Positions 1 through 6,346 of a DNA stretch of 47,364 bases are shown in pieces. A program made the position numbers and the translations under genes. The DNA is from JACDET01 sp038253825. GTDB lineage: Bacteria > Patescibacteriota > Microgenomatia > Levybacterales > UBA12049. Under the pieces are notes generated by a model that searched no databases, was not told the DNA's origin, and worked only from the letters and a program-made list of their open reading frames with translations. Numbering within the stretch: position 1 is the stretch's first letter; every line of letters begins with the position of its first letter. Location of the stretch: positions 1 through 47,364 of the forward strand of contig JBBSGT010000010.1 of the NCBI GenBank assembly GCA_038253825.1. Direction: 5' to 3'.

Positions 1-77
1 TCTCTCAATGATAGACCTTGGCCTTTGAGCGCATACAGCCGCTCTCGCTCTTCTAAATTTATATGTTTGTAGCTCAT
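1..77 (-). CDS. IS30-family transposase, N-terminal fragment (cut by window edge)
   Basis: The reverse complement from 77 reads 25 codons beginning MSYKHINLEERERLYALKGQ and running off the window. This matches the usual opening of IS30-family transposases: a helix-turn-helix region with an L-x-x-E-E-R core followed by a basic G-x-S-x-R stretch. These DDE enzymes cut and join the ends of their own element. Only the DNA-binding start is visible, so whether the gene is intact cannot be judged. It faces away from the hypothetical gene at 136-900, and the sequence between them looks like the element's terminus. Confidence 0.8.
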   Translation of the reverse strand, partial: MSYKHINLEERERLYALKGQGLSLR

Positions 78-138
78 TGCATCACCCCCTCTCCTGCTCC
101 ATTTTACCTTGGAGTGATGCACTTCGTTTTAGAACTCA
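78..138. mobile_element. Probable terminal region of the IS30-type element
   Basis: Between the transposase start and the neighbouring gene lies an inverted repeat: TGCATCACCCC at 78-88 and GGAGTGATGCA at 111-121, with one mismatch. It is followed by ACTTCGTTTTAGAACTCAAG at 121-140, which has the look of an IS30 terminal repeat. The TGA stop of the gene at 136-900 lies inside this stretch. The outer boundary near 138-140 is inferred; no target duplication can be tested because the other end is outside the window. Confidence 0.5.
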
Positions 139-900
139 AGGAGGAATTACTGTTTCTGCTTCTTTTAGTGTTGTGAGATATGCTTGTTGCTCTGAAGTAA
201 TCGTCTCAAGCCGGGAAAGCATGGTATCATCGACATACGCGATGAGCCCGTGGCGATAAATTGTTAATAGTCTCTTTGCTGTTTTTTTTACGTCAGTCGC
301 CTCATATAAGTAATTTTCAATGCCGTGGGGGAATGAGGGCAATGTTTGCCAAAATACTTCGCTTATTTCAAGAGCAGTATCTGGATCACCAGCGCGAGTA
401 AGAATGCTGGTTTGCGTTTCTGTATCGACGCCTTGAGCAGAAAGGGTTTCTCGGAAGATAGTCTGTTTTTCATTGTGAATCTCAGCAATCTTTGCAGTTA
501 GGTTTTGTTGCTCTTGGACAGGTATGTTTTTTTCTATAGAGCGAGTAAGTATCGTCAGCTCATGTGGCGATGAGGAGATAAGTGATTTTGCTAAATCTAT
601 CTGATCATCTTGTAAAAGGAGAACGGTTAATCTATCCAAAGCGTCAGTAGTAGCAGAGAAGTTGTTTCTTTCTGGACTATTAACATGTCTCAATAATCGT
701 AAGCTTGTAATTATTCCATTGAAGCTATTCATCGATAAATCTTTTGCGTTATTGAGGGTATCAGCGACTTCCTTTGGATCAAGCTCACTATTCTCGTTGA
801 GATTAATAAATATATTATCTACTTCTTGGTCGACAGTATTTGTGTCTCTATAGTGCGATAACTCAATTGGTTGCTGGGGTATTTCAGGAGTTTCAGTCAT
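136..900 (-). CDS. Hypothetical protein, 254 aa, 3' end probably clipped by IS30
   Basis: I do not recognise a family. The product is hydrophilic, acidic and predicted mostly helical, without a signal peptide or membrane segment, so probably cytoplasmic. The last codons (T-V-I-P-P-stop) run into what appears to be the IS30 terminal repeat, so the original C-terminus may have been longer and the current stop may be supplied by the element. The ATG at 898-900 is the only early start that keeps the full frame. The real gene rather than its shadow frames is supported by length and by even amino-acid use. Confidence 0.65.
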   Translation of the reverse strand: MTETPEIPQQPIELSHYRDTNTVDQEVDNIFINLNENSELDPKEVADTLNNAKDLSMNSFNGIITSLRLLRHVNSPERNNFSATTDALDRLTVLLLQDDQIDLAKSLISSSPHELTILTRSIEKNIPVQEQQNLTAKIAEIHNEKQTIFRETLSAQGVDTETQTSILTRAGDPDTALEISEVFWQTLPSFPHGIENYLYEATDVKKTAKRLLTIYRHGLIAYVDDTMLSRLETITSEQQAYLTTLKEAETVIPP

Positions 901-992
901 GTTTGTGCATCTCTCTCTATTTTTTCAAATAATTGCTCTTAAAGCAACTCTGTCTTGCTCATAGGCTGAGGCTGTGGTAAGATTGTGGATAC

Positions 993-1067
993 GGCGCGGT
1001 GGCGAAGCGGTAACGCAGGGGTTTGCAAAACCTCCATGCACGGGTTCGATCCCCGTTCGCGCCTCCA
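993..1067 (+). tRNA. tRNA-Cys (GCA)
   Basis: A full cloverleaf is visible. The acceptor stem GGCGCGG (993-999) pairs with TCGCGCC, the D arm reads GCGAAGCGGTAACGC, the anticodon loop TTTGCAAA gives GCA, and the T arm holds the GGTTCGATCC signature. Discriminator U1064 is the base expected for cysteine tRNAs, and CCA (1065-1067) is encoded. A hairpin terminator follows. Confidence 0.96.
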
Positions 1068-1095
1068 TAAAATAGGAAGTGCCCACATATATTGG

Positions 1096-1116
1096 GACCT
1101 GGGAACAGGTCTTTTT
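1096..1116 (+). terminator. Rho-independent terminator after tRNA-Cys
   Basis: GACCTG (1096-1101), loop GGAA, CAGGTC (1106-1111), then five T. A perfect 6-bp stem and T-run immediately downstream of the tRNA. Confidence 0.85.
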
Positions 1117-1199
1117 CTCTTCTTGCTTGAGCGTAATCGAAGACTCATACTTATTGCTTCATTTTGTTAGTTTTATAAAGCTCTATTGACGAAATAGTG

Positions 1200-1205
1200 T
1201 ATAAT
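1200..1205 (+). promoter_or_regulatory. -10 box of the first small-membrane-protein gene
   Basis: A consensus TATAAT lies 21 nt before the ATG at 1227. No good -35 is seen at standard spacing. The upstream stretch 1156-1181 (GCTTCATTTTGTTAG then TTTTATAAAGC) is repeated almost exactly at 1470-1497 ahead of the next gene. Confidence 0.55.
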
Positions 1206-1226
1206 TCATCCCATAGAAATTTGCTT

Positions 1227-1457
1227 ATGGCAGGAAAAGAATCAAAACATGGACATGGTGTTGAGAGCCGTGGAGAAATGGTAGCAAAAATTCTTCGTAA
1301 TGGAAGTTTTGTTGCCGCAATCATTGGCACCATTGGATGGTTCGCGGCTCTAGCGATTCCGGCAGGAGCCATTATGGCTGGGGGAGTAGGGGGGACTGTA
1401 CTTTTCGACTTGACTAAACACTCAATCCACGCTAAAAATAATCCGAGTGTCCATTAA
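1227..1457 (+). CDS. Small membrane protein, 76 aa (paralogue A)
   Basis: No known family. The ATG at 1227 (MAGKESKHGHG) was chosen over 1197 because the -10 box TATAAT at 1200-1205 makes the earlier ATG lie upstream of transcription. The protein has a charged N-terminus of about 25 residues, a hydrophobic glycine/alanine-rich stretch at about 27-61 (one long or two short membrane helices), and a His/Lys-rich tail. The next gene has the same length, the same MAG start, the same layout and a duplicated upstream region, so the two look like diverged paralogues. Confidence 0.65.
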   Translation: MAGKESKHGHGVESRGEMVAKILRNGSFVAAIIGTIGWFAALAIPAGAIMAGGVGGTVLFDLTKHSIHAKNNPSVH

Positions 1458-1515
1458 TATACCTCATTAGCTTCATTTTGTAAGGTTTTTATAAAGCACT
1501 TTTGTCCTCAAGGTA

Positions 1516-1521
1516 TATAAT
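1516..1521 (+). promoter_or_regulatory. -10 box of paralogue B
   Basis: TATAAT ends 10 nt before the ATG at 1532, so the transcript should have almost no leader. The preceding 1470-1497 segment repeats 1156-1181. Confidence 0.6.
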
Positions 1522-1531
1522 AGAGGGTACT

Positions 1532-1762
1532 ATGGCAGGAAATCCTGAACAAACAACTGGTTACAAATTGGCAAACGTTATTAAAGAGAAGTCGATAGTC
1601 GTTGGAAGTTTAGCTTTAATAGGAAGTGTCTTTATTCCTGCTTTATTGGGAGTGGCAGCTTGGGAAGGAGTGCAAGTAGTAAGTGCTGAGGTTTATAAAG
1701 GACATGTAAAAGCAAAAGAAAAAGAAATGAAACCTAGAGAAGAATATGCTTTAGCAGCTTAA
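1532..1762 (+). CDS. Small membrane protein, 76 aa (paralogue B)
   Basis: No known family. ATG 1532 (MAGNPEQTTG) is preferred to 1502 because the -10 box TATAAT at 1516-1521 lies between the two. Residues about 25-52 are hydrophobic (Ile/Val/Leu/Gly/Ala), flanked by a polar N-terminus and a strongly charged Lys/Glu tail, suggesting one membrane helix or hairpin. It matches paralogue A in length and architecture, though residue identity is low by eye. A 39-codon gene follows after 3 nt, probably co-transcribed. Confidence 0.65.
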   Translation: MAGNPEQTTGYKLANVIKEKSIVVGSLALIGSVFIPALLGVAAWEGVQVVSAEVYKGHVKAKEKEMKPREEYALAA

Positions 1763-1765
1763 TAT

Positions 1766-1885
1766 ATGGCAGAGAGAAATTCATCAGAAAAAGCAGTCGA
1801 AGGATTTGTGAAGACAGAAGCACTTGTTTTATTTTTGGCAGCGTTTGCATTTTTTCTGATTGGAGCAGTTGTTAGGAGGAAATAA
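1766..1885 (+). CDS. Tiny single-span membrane protein, 39 aa
   Basis: This reading frame starts ATG at 1766, 3 nt after the previous stop, and ends TAA at 1885. It encodes a polar 17-residue N-terminus, a roughly 19-residue hydrophobic helix (ALVLFLAAFAFFLIGAVV) and a basic R-R-K end. The codons for the last R-R form an AGGAGG sequence at 1874-1879 that serves as an ideal ribosome-binding site for the gene at 1887. Size, spacing and topology support a real small protein; function unknown. Confidence 0.6.
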   Translation: MAERNSSEKAVEGFVKTEALVLFLAAFAFFLIGAVVRRK

Positions 1886-1886
1886 T

Positions 1887-2120
1887 ATGGAAAGACCAAC
1901 AACATTTGTCGATACGATGATGACTTCAGTAGGGAAGGTGTTCAGCTTAGGGGCAAAAGTAGCTTGCGGTCCAGCTGCTGAGTCATGGGATCGTACTGCT
2001 GATGTAAGAGAACAGATGAGGAGGCGTGCCTTTCGTATGTTAAGGTTACGGGCTTCAAAAATTCGTCCTTATACTCGACAAATGCATTTGCCTAAGCGAG
2101 AACTTCAAATAAACGCCTGA
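1887..2120 (+). CDS. Small basic protein, 77 aa
   Basis: No known family. ATG 1887 is chosen because a perfect AGGAGG (1874-1879) sits 7 nt upstream; the in-frame codon at 1860 has none. The N-terminal half is mildly hydrophobic (S-V-G-K-V-F-S-L-G-A-K-V-A-C-G), and the C-terminal half is very Arg/Lys-rich (E-Q-M-R-R-R-A-F-R-M-L-R-L-R-A-S-K). Nucleic-acid or membrane-surface binding is possible but unproven. It is the last member of the group of small genes between the two tRNAs. Confidence 0.6.
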   Translation: MERPTTFVDTMMTSVGKVFSLGAKVACGPAAESWDRTADVREQMRRRAFRMLRLRASKIRPYTRQMHLPKRELQINA

Positions 2121-2152
2121 ATCATGTATAATATCCTCTATCGGCAAATGCC

Positions 2153-2224
2153 GGGCGCATGGCTCAGTGGTAGAGCGCGTTCCTGATAAGAACGAGGTCC
2201 TTGGTTCGATCCCAAGTGCGCCCA
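2153..2224 (+). tRNA. tRNA-Ile (GAT)
   Basis: Acceptor GGGCGCA (2153-2159) pairs with TGCGCCC (2217-2223). The D arm reads GCTCAGTGGTAGAGC, the anticodon stem-loop CGTTC-CTGATAA-GAACG shows GAT, and the T arm carries GGTTCGATCC. Discriminator A2224 is followed by CTA, so unlike the tRNA-Cys gene the CCA end is not encoded and must be added enzymatically. Confidence 0.96.
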
Positions 2225-2365
2225 CTAATTGATTTTAATATCCCCATAAATAATTCTTACTTGACACTTACAAAACTTTGGAGTAGTTTAGTAGCTGATA
2301 GTATCAATCCACTAACCTTTTTAAGCTTAAAGTGCTGCTGAGTCCTCATCTTCAAAGTCCTATAG

Positions 2366-2394
2366 TTGACATGATGTAAGAATAGTGTTAGAAT
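2366..2394 (+). promoter_or_regulatory. Sigma70-type promoter of the 96-aa gene
   Basis: TTGACA (2366-2371), 17-nt spacer, TAGAAT (2389-2394). Predicted transcription start near 2401, only about 3 nt before the ATG at 2404. The rest of the 2225-2365 gap shows another TTGACA at 2261 without a convincing -10. Confidence 0.75.
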
Positions 2395-2403
2395 TTTAGT
2401 ATT

Positions 2404-2694
2404 ATGGCTATTGCTACAGAAAATTATCGTCCAGCTTCCATTATCGAGACATGGCTTTCTGGGGTTACACCTCCAGTAAGGGTTCCCGAAGTAATCACTC
2501 CGGGAAATAATAGGCAAAGAAGACGGTGGTTTAATGTATTCCCCAGATCTTCTACTGGAAAAGCTCCAGCATCTCAATCAGAGGTAGGAGTAATGCCATT
2601 AAATGAGAAAGTGAACCCAACAGAACCGATTATGCTTTATACTCACGCCTTGCCATATCTCTACACACATTCGGACTTACAAGTTAAAAAGTAA
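2404..2694 (+). CDS. Hypothetical protein, 96 aa
   Basis: Unrecognised. It is a soluble, proline-rich sequence with a basic cluster (N-R-Q-R-R-R-W) near residue 38 and no membrane span or signal peptide. Support for a real gene comes from the strong promoter (TTGACA-17-TAGAAT) placed so that the mRNA begins essentially at its ATG. The region before the gene has no ribosome-binding site, consistent with leaderless translation. Confidence 0.55.
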   Translation: MAIATENYRPASIIETWLSGVTPPVRVPEVITPGNNRQRRRWFNVFPRSSTGKAPASQSEVGVMPLNEKVNPTEPIMLYTHALPYLYTHSDLQVKK

Positions 2695-2747
2695 TCCTTT
2701 CATTTATTTATTACATATATATTACCCACATCCTCTAAGAAAGCATG

Positions 2748-2753
2748 TACACT
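2748..2753 (+). promoter_or_regulatory. -10 box of the DUF4112 gene
   Basis: TACACT ends 7 nt before ATG 2761; a second TACACT at 2753-2758 overlaps it. No clear -35. Fits the leaderless pattern of the window. Confidence 0.45.
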
Positions 2754-2760
2754 ACACTTT

Positions 2761-3135
2761 ATGGGAAATCATTTAAAGGCTGCATCGGTTTTGGCGAATC
2801 TCTTAGATAATCAATTTGGGTTTGGCGGTTTTCGGTTTGGATTAAATAGTGTTATCGATCTCATTCCGGGTATTGGTGATGTGGTTGCTGCATTGCTGTC
2901 ACTTTATCTGGTATGGATTGCGCTGGAAATGCATTTACCACGTTTAAAGATTGTTCAGATGTTGTGGAATATCTTAATAAATTTCCTTATCGGCCTCATC
3001 CCATTTTTGGGAGATGCTGCGTACATTTTCCGAAAAGCCAATCTTAAAAATTTGAGAATAATCCAAGATTATGCCAAAAAGCAGAGGCATGAAGGGGAAG
3101 TTATCCAACCGGCTCACTTGGCAAGCTCGCGGTAG
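2761..3135 (+). CDS. DUF4112 membrane protein, 124 aa
   Basis: The sequence fits the DUF4112 family of small bacterial membrane proteins of unknown role. Visible hallmarks are L-L-D-N-Q-F near residue 14, F-G-L-N-S-V-I-D-L-I-P-G-I-G-D at about 26-40, and a second half with L-I-P-F-L-G-D-A at about 77-84 followed by a basic K-A-N-x-x-N-L-R. The two helix-P-G-x-G-D repeats suggest a hairpin in the membrane. Length is normal for the family. The predicted start is leaderless, with TACACT 7 nt upstream. Confidence 0.85.
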   Translation: MGNHLKAASVLANLLDNQFGFGGFRFGLNSVIDLIPGIGDVVAALLSLYLVWIALEMHLPRLKIVQMLWNILINFLIGLIPFLGDAAYIFRKANLKNLRIIQDYAKKQRHEGEVIQPAHLASSR

Positions 3136-3154
3136 TTCACATATGACTGAGCTG

Positions 3155-3184
3155 TTTACCTGCTTAGGAGAGACATGCTATACT
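3155..3184 (+). promoter_or_regulatory. Promoter of the 90-aa membrane protein gene
   Basis: TTTACC (3155-3160), 18-nt spacer, TATACT (3179-3184), ending 7 nt before ATG 3192. Confidence 0.6.
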
Positions 3185-3191
3185 GAGGGAG

Positions 3192-3464
3192 ATGACGCAA
3201 CGATATTGGTTTAAAGCTCATAAAAGTGGTTATGGTTGGCATCCAGCTACATGGGAAGGTTGGATGGTACTTCTTTTTTATATTTTTTTTCTTGTCATTT
3301 CTTTTTTCCAGATTGACAGCCAATCACATTCCGCAAGCGAAATGGTATGGGGATTTTTGCCACGTTTTTTACTTTTTAGTGCAATTCTGACAGTTATTAC
3401 CTACCTAAAAGGTGAATCAATTACCTGGGGTGAGAAAGACAAAGACGGCCCCAAGATCCCATAA
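3192..3464 (+). CDS. Small two-span membrane protein, 90 aa
   Basis: A conserved-looking small membrane protein whose function I do not know. The N-terminus has an aromatic, Gly-rich segment (Y-W-F-K-A-H-K-S-G-Y-G-W-H-P-A-T-W-E-G-W), a pattern I recall from uncharacterised proteins of varied bacteria. Two hydrophobic helices follow at about 25-41 and 55-68, with a charged C-terminal tail. TATACT at 3179-3184 places the mRNA start at or next to the ATG. Confidence 0.7.
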   Translation: MTQRYWFKAHKSGYGWHPATWEGWMVLLFYIFFLVISFFQIDSQSHSASEMVWGFLPRFLLFSAILTVITYLKGESITWGEKDKDGPKIP

Positions 3465-3535
3465 ATAGCTTCAAATTTTTCTTCTGCATCCTATCTTCCT
3501 CATGCTATTGACATAATTTGACAAATACTGACCTC

Positions 3536-3563
3536 TTGCTCTTTGTAAGAGTTTTGTTATAAT
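3536..3563 (+). promoter_or_regulatory. Promoter of the carbonic-anhydrase-like gene
   Basis: TTGCTC (3536-3541), 16-nt spacer, TATAAT (3558-3563), giving a leader of about 14 nt before ATG 3584. Two TTGACA copies 10 nt apart lie upstream at about 3508-3523, too far to be the -35, and could be an operator or chance. Confidence 0.6.
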
Positions 3564-3583
3564 TATGTCAGAAATACGTCACA

Positions 3584-4441
3584 ATGCCAACATTACGACA
3601 AATCAAAGAAGAATTACCGCTTCTTAACAGGATTCACATTAAGCAATCCCGATTGCGAAAAATGCTCCGCGTGGAAGATAGAATCGTTCCAGCAGATGTC
3701 AAAGGAACTACGGACTATGTTCAAAAAAATACCGTAGGGGTACAGGAGGGAAGAAAATGCGTTGATGGTCGTTATCCGCCGGAAACCGCAAGTGGTATGC
3801 TTGCACGTCCAGGAGGAGATTGTGGCTATGTGATGGCGCTTCTCGCTTTGAATAAAAAGAAAAATTTGGATATGACACCTGAGCAGTGCCTGAATGCTGT
3901 CTACAATGTCATCTGTAAAAAACTTCATGGAGCATTTTGTATGCATACTGATCACCATGTAGATCCTGAACTGGAGGAATTGAATGATAAGATGCATCAA
4001 ACCCTCATCGGCTGTGGGCATTTGGCAAAAGCTACCAAACAACTTATTCGAGAACCATATGATGTTGATAACGATGATGTCAAAAAAATTATTGCCTATG
4101 CTAAAAATCTCGCAGAAGTAAGTGATCATGTCGAGATAGTGAACCTCAATGGTGATCATAAAGAAGAAGGCGTCTTAGTAGTTGATAGTGAAACCTATAC
4201 GGTAAATGCTTGTGATGACACAAAACAATACTTTATTTATGACAAAACTCGTGACGATATCTTCATGAAGAAACTTGTTGATGCAATGGCTTTACCAGGT
4301 GTGACATTTGAAGATATGCAAGCTGAATCAGATATTCAACTCCAAGCAACGCTTCATAATCTTGCGAAAGGTTTGCCGCTCTACAACGTTTCCTACACCG
4401 CAAAAACTCCAACTGTTGCTTACGTTACTACAATCGAATAA
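3584..4441 (+). CDS. Beta-carbonic-anhydrase-like metal-site protein, 285 aa
   Basis: I see no annotated family by name, but the motifs resemble beta-carbonic anhydrases. C59-V-D61-G-R63 matches the C-x-D-x-R zinc/dyad motif, A74-R-P-G-G-D79 sits where the family has R-N-A-G, and H121-T-D123-H124 resembles the G-H-T-D-C-G zinc motif with His in place of Cys; G143-C144-G-H146 could supply another ligand. The spacing from C59 to H121 (62 residues) is close to that of small beta-class enzymes. The C-terminal half is unfamiliar. No signal peptide, so cytoplasmic. CO2 hydration is a hypothesis only; another zinc-dependent reaction is equally possible. Converges with the cohesin gene, 5 nt apart. 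Confidence 0.6.
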   Translation: MPTLRQIKEELPLLNRIHIKQSRLRKMLRVEDRIVPADVKGTTDYVQKNTVGVQEGRKCVDGRYPPETASGMLARPGGDCGYVMALLALNKKKNLDMTPEQCLNAVYNVICKKLHGAFCMHTDHHVDPELEELNDKMHQTLIGCGHLAKATKQLIREPYDVDNDDVKKIIAYAKNLAEVSDHVEIVNLNGDHKEEGVLVVDSETYTVNACDDTKQYFIYDKTRDDIFMKKLVDAMALPGVTFEDMQAESDIQLQATLHNLAKGLPLYNVSYTAKTPTVAYVTTIE

Positions 4442-4446
4442 TCTTA

Positions 4447-5079
4447 TCAGGGGGTAGGTATTATTTGCCCTGAAGAAGAAGCTTCTACCGGAAGTCTTGT
4501 TCCATGGATCCTCAAGCTTAAACTATTTGTTCCTCCCAAAATATTTATCCCATTTTTGCTGTGAACGAGCGTTTTTGGCAGAAATGAGATCGTGGTCTGG
4601 GATTTGGTTGTATACGGATTTACCTGGAACATGACTGTGGCAAGATTATTTGTCCCTGAATTTGCACAATCAGTAGTCGTCGTACGATTTTGTTGTAAGG
4701 GGCACCGAAGCGCGTAAGAAATTCTTCCTGTATTCAGACTAATATTTTGGAGGGCTACCACGGGTTTTGTAAAATATACTCCCGGCAATATTTCTAGTGC
4801 CGTCAGAATTGAGGGATCATAAGCGAGTTCTAATTGTACCAAAGTAGGCTTAATATCTTGATAGCCAATAAGAACATTTACCGAAATAGTCTGGCCTGCG
4901 TGCGCAGAAGTTACCGCACTTGTCATTGAGAGTGTGGTTCTATCAGCAGGTGTTTGCATAATGGAAGGATGGGTTATCGACGTAATAAACGCATTATGCG
5001 GCGGATCGTAGAAAATAAAGAGAAAAACACCTATTGTAATAAGAAGCAGAAAGATAAGACCAACAGTTGTTTTTGACAT
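4447..5079 (-). CDS. Membrane-anchored cohesin-domain protein, 210 aa
   Basis: An N-terminal hydrophobic helix (residues about 5-24) is followed by a short linker and a beta-rich region at about 50-190. That region has cohesin hallmarks: V-N-V-L-I-G-Y near the start, L-V-Q-L-E-L-A-Y-D-P-S-I-L-T-A at about 80-94, and later N-L-A-T-V-M-F-Q-V. Cohesins bind dockerin modules, and two dockerin-bearing proteins are encoded next to it. No dockerin of its own, so it is a plausible wall- or membrane-held receptor. Promoter TCGACA-17-TACAAT ends 6 nt before its ATG. Confidence 0.75.
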   Translation of the reverse strand: MSKTTVGLIFLLLITIGVFLFIFYDPPHNAFITSITHPSIMQTPADRTTLSMTSAVTSAHAGQTISVNVLIGYQDIKPTLVQLELAYDPSILTALEILPGVYFTKPVVALQNISLNTGRISYALRCPLQQNRTTTTDCANSGTNNLATVMFQVNPYTTKSQTTISFLPKTLVHSKNGINILGGTNSLSLRIHGTRLPVEASSSGQIIPTP

Positions 5080-5085
5080 GTACTC

Positions 5086-5114
5086 ATTGTAATATGTTTA
5101 ATTATGCATGTCGA
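5086..5114 (-). promoter_or_regulatory. Leaderless promoter of the cohesin gene
   Basis: On the minus strand TCGACA (5114-5109), 17-nt spacer, TACAAT (5091-5086), then 6 nt to ATG 5079. Transcription should start at the A of the start codon. Confidence 0.7.
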
Positions 5115-5124
5115 GAGAAGCCTT

Positions 5125-6345
5125 CTAATTATGCGTCCAGGTAGTTGTAAATGTATTACCGTTAATGGGGCCTGTATCGGTTCTGAGAAAGCCACTTTCA
5201 CTATTGTTGGTGATTTTGACGAGTTTTGGGGCCGCACTCAACGGGGTTTGTGTTGTTCCGTCCGGAGAATAGATACTTTTTGGGTATGAGATTGCATCAA
5301 ATTTTGGGACGATTGGGTAATCAGAGGATGATTCAGTAATGATTTCACTCGTCATCGGCGTAAATGAGTTGATGGTCATTGGCATATCTACTGTCCATCC
5401 TTGCGTTTTGTCCGTCATTGTAGTGTCGAATGTGCCATTGCCTTTATAGGTAATCGATCCTGTAAATTGATCGCCAATTTTTACTGCATGAGTAGTTGCG
5501 TCCAGAGGAGCAACAGGATAGGGGAAAGTTTCCGTCCACCCATAATAAGTCGAAGAACCATGTCTGCATACTTCAGCAGTTCCCAATTGGGCGATGCTGT
5601 TATTCTTGTTGCCCCAGCCTCCCATACCTGGCCATGAAGATGCATGACCGTCTCCGCCACTACAGTCTATTTGCGTCGCCGTCCAATTGGTAACGATAGA
5701 GGCATTATTTTGAACAGGAGTATTGATGACATATCCTGCCCAGTTAGCACTTTTTTGTGTGGTAAGAGAAGGAGTAGTAGTTGTTTTTGCAGATGCAGGT
5801 GATGGGTTACTATTCGTAATTTCGGGACTAATCGCTTCTGAAATACTGGTATCCGGGCTGACTGCAGGAATTCCGGAGAATGAAGGAGAGCATGGTAATG
5901 AGCCGCTTTCCGTTCCCGTCATATTTAAGACAAAATTAATAACTGCAAGGAAGAAATTAAAAATGTCGTCAAGAAATCCATCGCCACTACTACCATTTTT
6001 TTGAGCGGAAGCCTGGAGATCCGTGAACGAATTAAGAGAAGAATCGCTACAAGGTTGCGTGTTGTAAAAAGAATCTGTAGTACTCGTGGTAACATTTGGT
6101 GTGACTGCATTTGGTGCCGGGGATGCATTGGTTGTGGTTGTCGTATTTGCTTCGTCTGCTTTGGAAGGAGAAGATGGCGCTTTCGTTACAGCAAGGGTGG
6201 GGCATCCTGCTGAAAGGCAATAAAGCGTAGGTGTGACGACCGTTTGGGCATGCGCAATTTGTTGAAAGAGATTAGATGTACACATAGCGGCTACGAAGAA
6301 GGTACTTAATAAAATTATGATGAAAATAAGCCCTTTTGTTTTCAT
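5125..6345 (-). CDS. Secreted glutamic peptidase, G1/eqolisin family, 406 aa
   Basis: A signal peptide (residues 1-33, A-H-A/Q cleavage) is followed by a Thr/Ser/Pro-rich linker with a hydrophobic stretch near 128-142, then a beta-sandwich peptidase domain from about 198 to 406. The domain opens with S-A-N-W-A-G-Y-V and shows S-W-P-G-M-G-G-W, I-A-Q253-L-G-T and G-W-T-E-T-F-P-Y-P. Q253 and E334 (M-T-S-E-I-I-T-E) align with the catalytic Gln and Glu of eqolisins, acid-active endopeptidases known best from fungi and some bacteria. It follows the vWA-dockerin gene by 1 nt, so they share an operon. It lacks a dockerin itself. Confidence 0.85.
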   Translation of the reverse strand: MKTKGLIFIIILLSTFFVAAMCTSNLFQQIAHAQTVVTPTLYCLSAGCPTLAVTKAPSSPSKADEANTTTTTNASPAPNAVTPNVTTSTTDSFYNTQPCSDSSLNSFTDLQASAQKNGSSGDGFLDDIFNFFLAVINFVLNMTGTESGSLPCSPSFSGIPAVSPDTSISEAISPEITNSNPSPASAKTTTTPSLTTQKSANWAGYVINTPVQNNASIVTNWTATQIDCSGGDGHASSWPGMGGWGNKNNSIAQLGTAEVCRHGSSTYYGWTETFPYPVAPLDATTHAVKIGDQFTGSITYKGNGTFDTTMTDKTQGWTVDMPMTINSFTPMTSEIITESSSDYPIVPKFDAISYPKSIYSPDGTTQTPLSAAPKLVKITNNSESGFLRTDTGPINGNTFTTTWTHN

Positions 6346-6346
6346 A

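Noticed and set aside
3508..3523. Two TTGACA copies as a tandem promoter
   Set aside because: No -10 box at 16-19 nt from either copy; the TTGCTC/TATAAT pair further down fits better.
3614..4159. 181-codon minus-strand open frame opposite the carbonic-anhydrase-like gene
   Set aside because: Composition is Ile/Phe/Cys-rich and typical of an antisense shadow; the plus-strand gene has motifs and a promoter.
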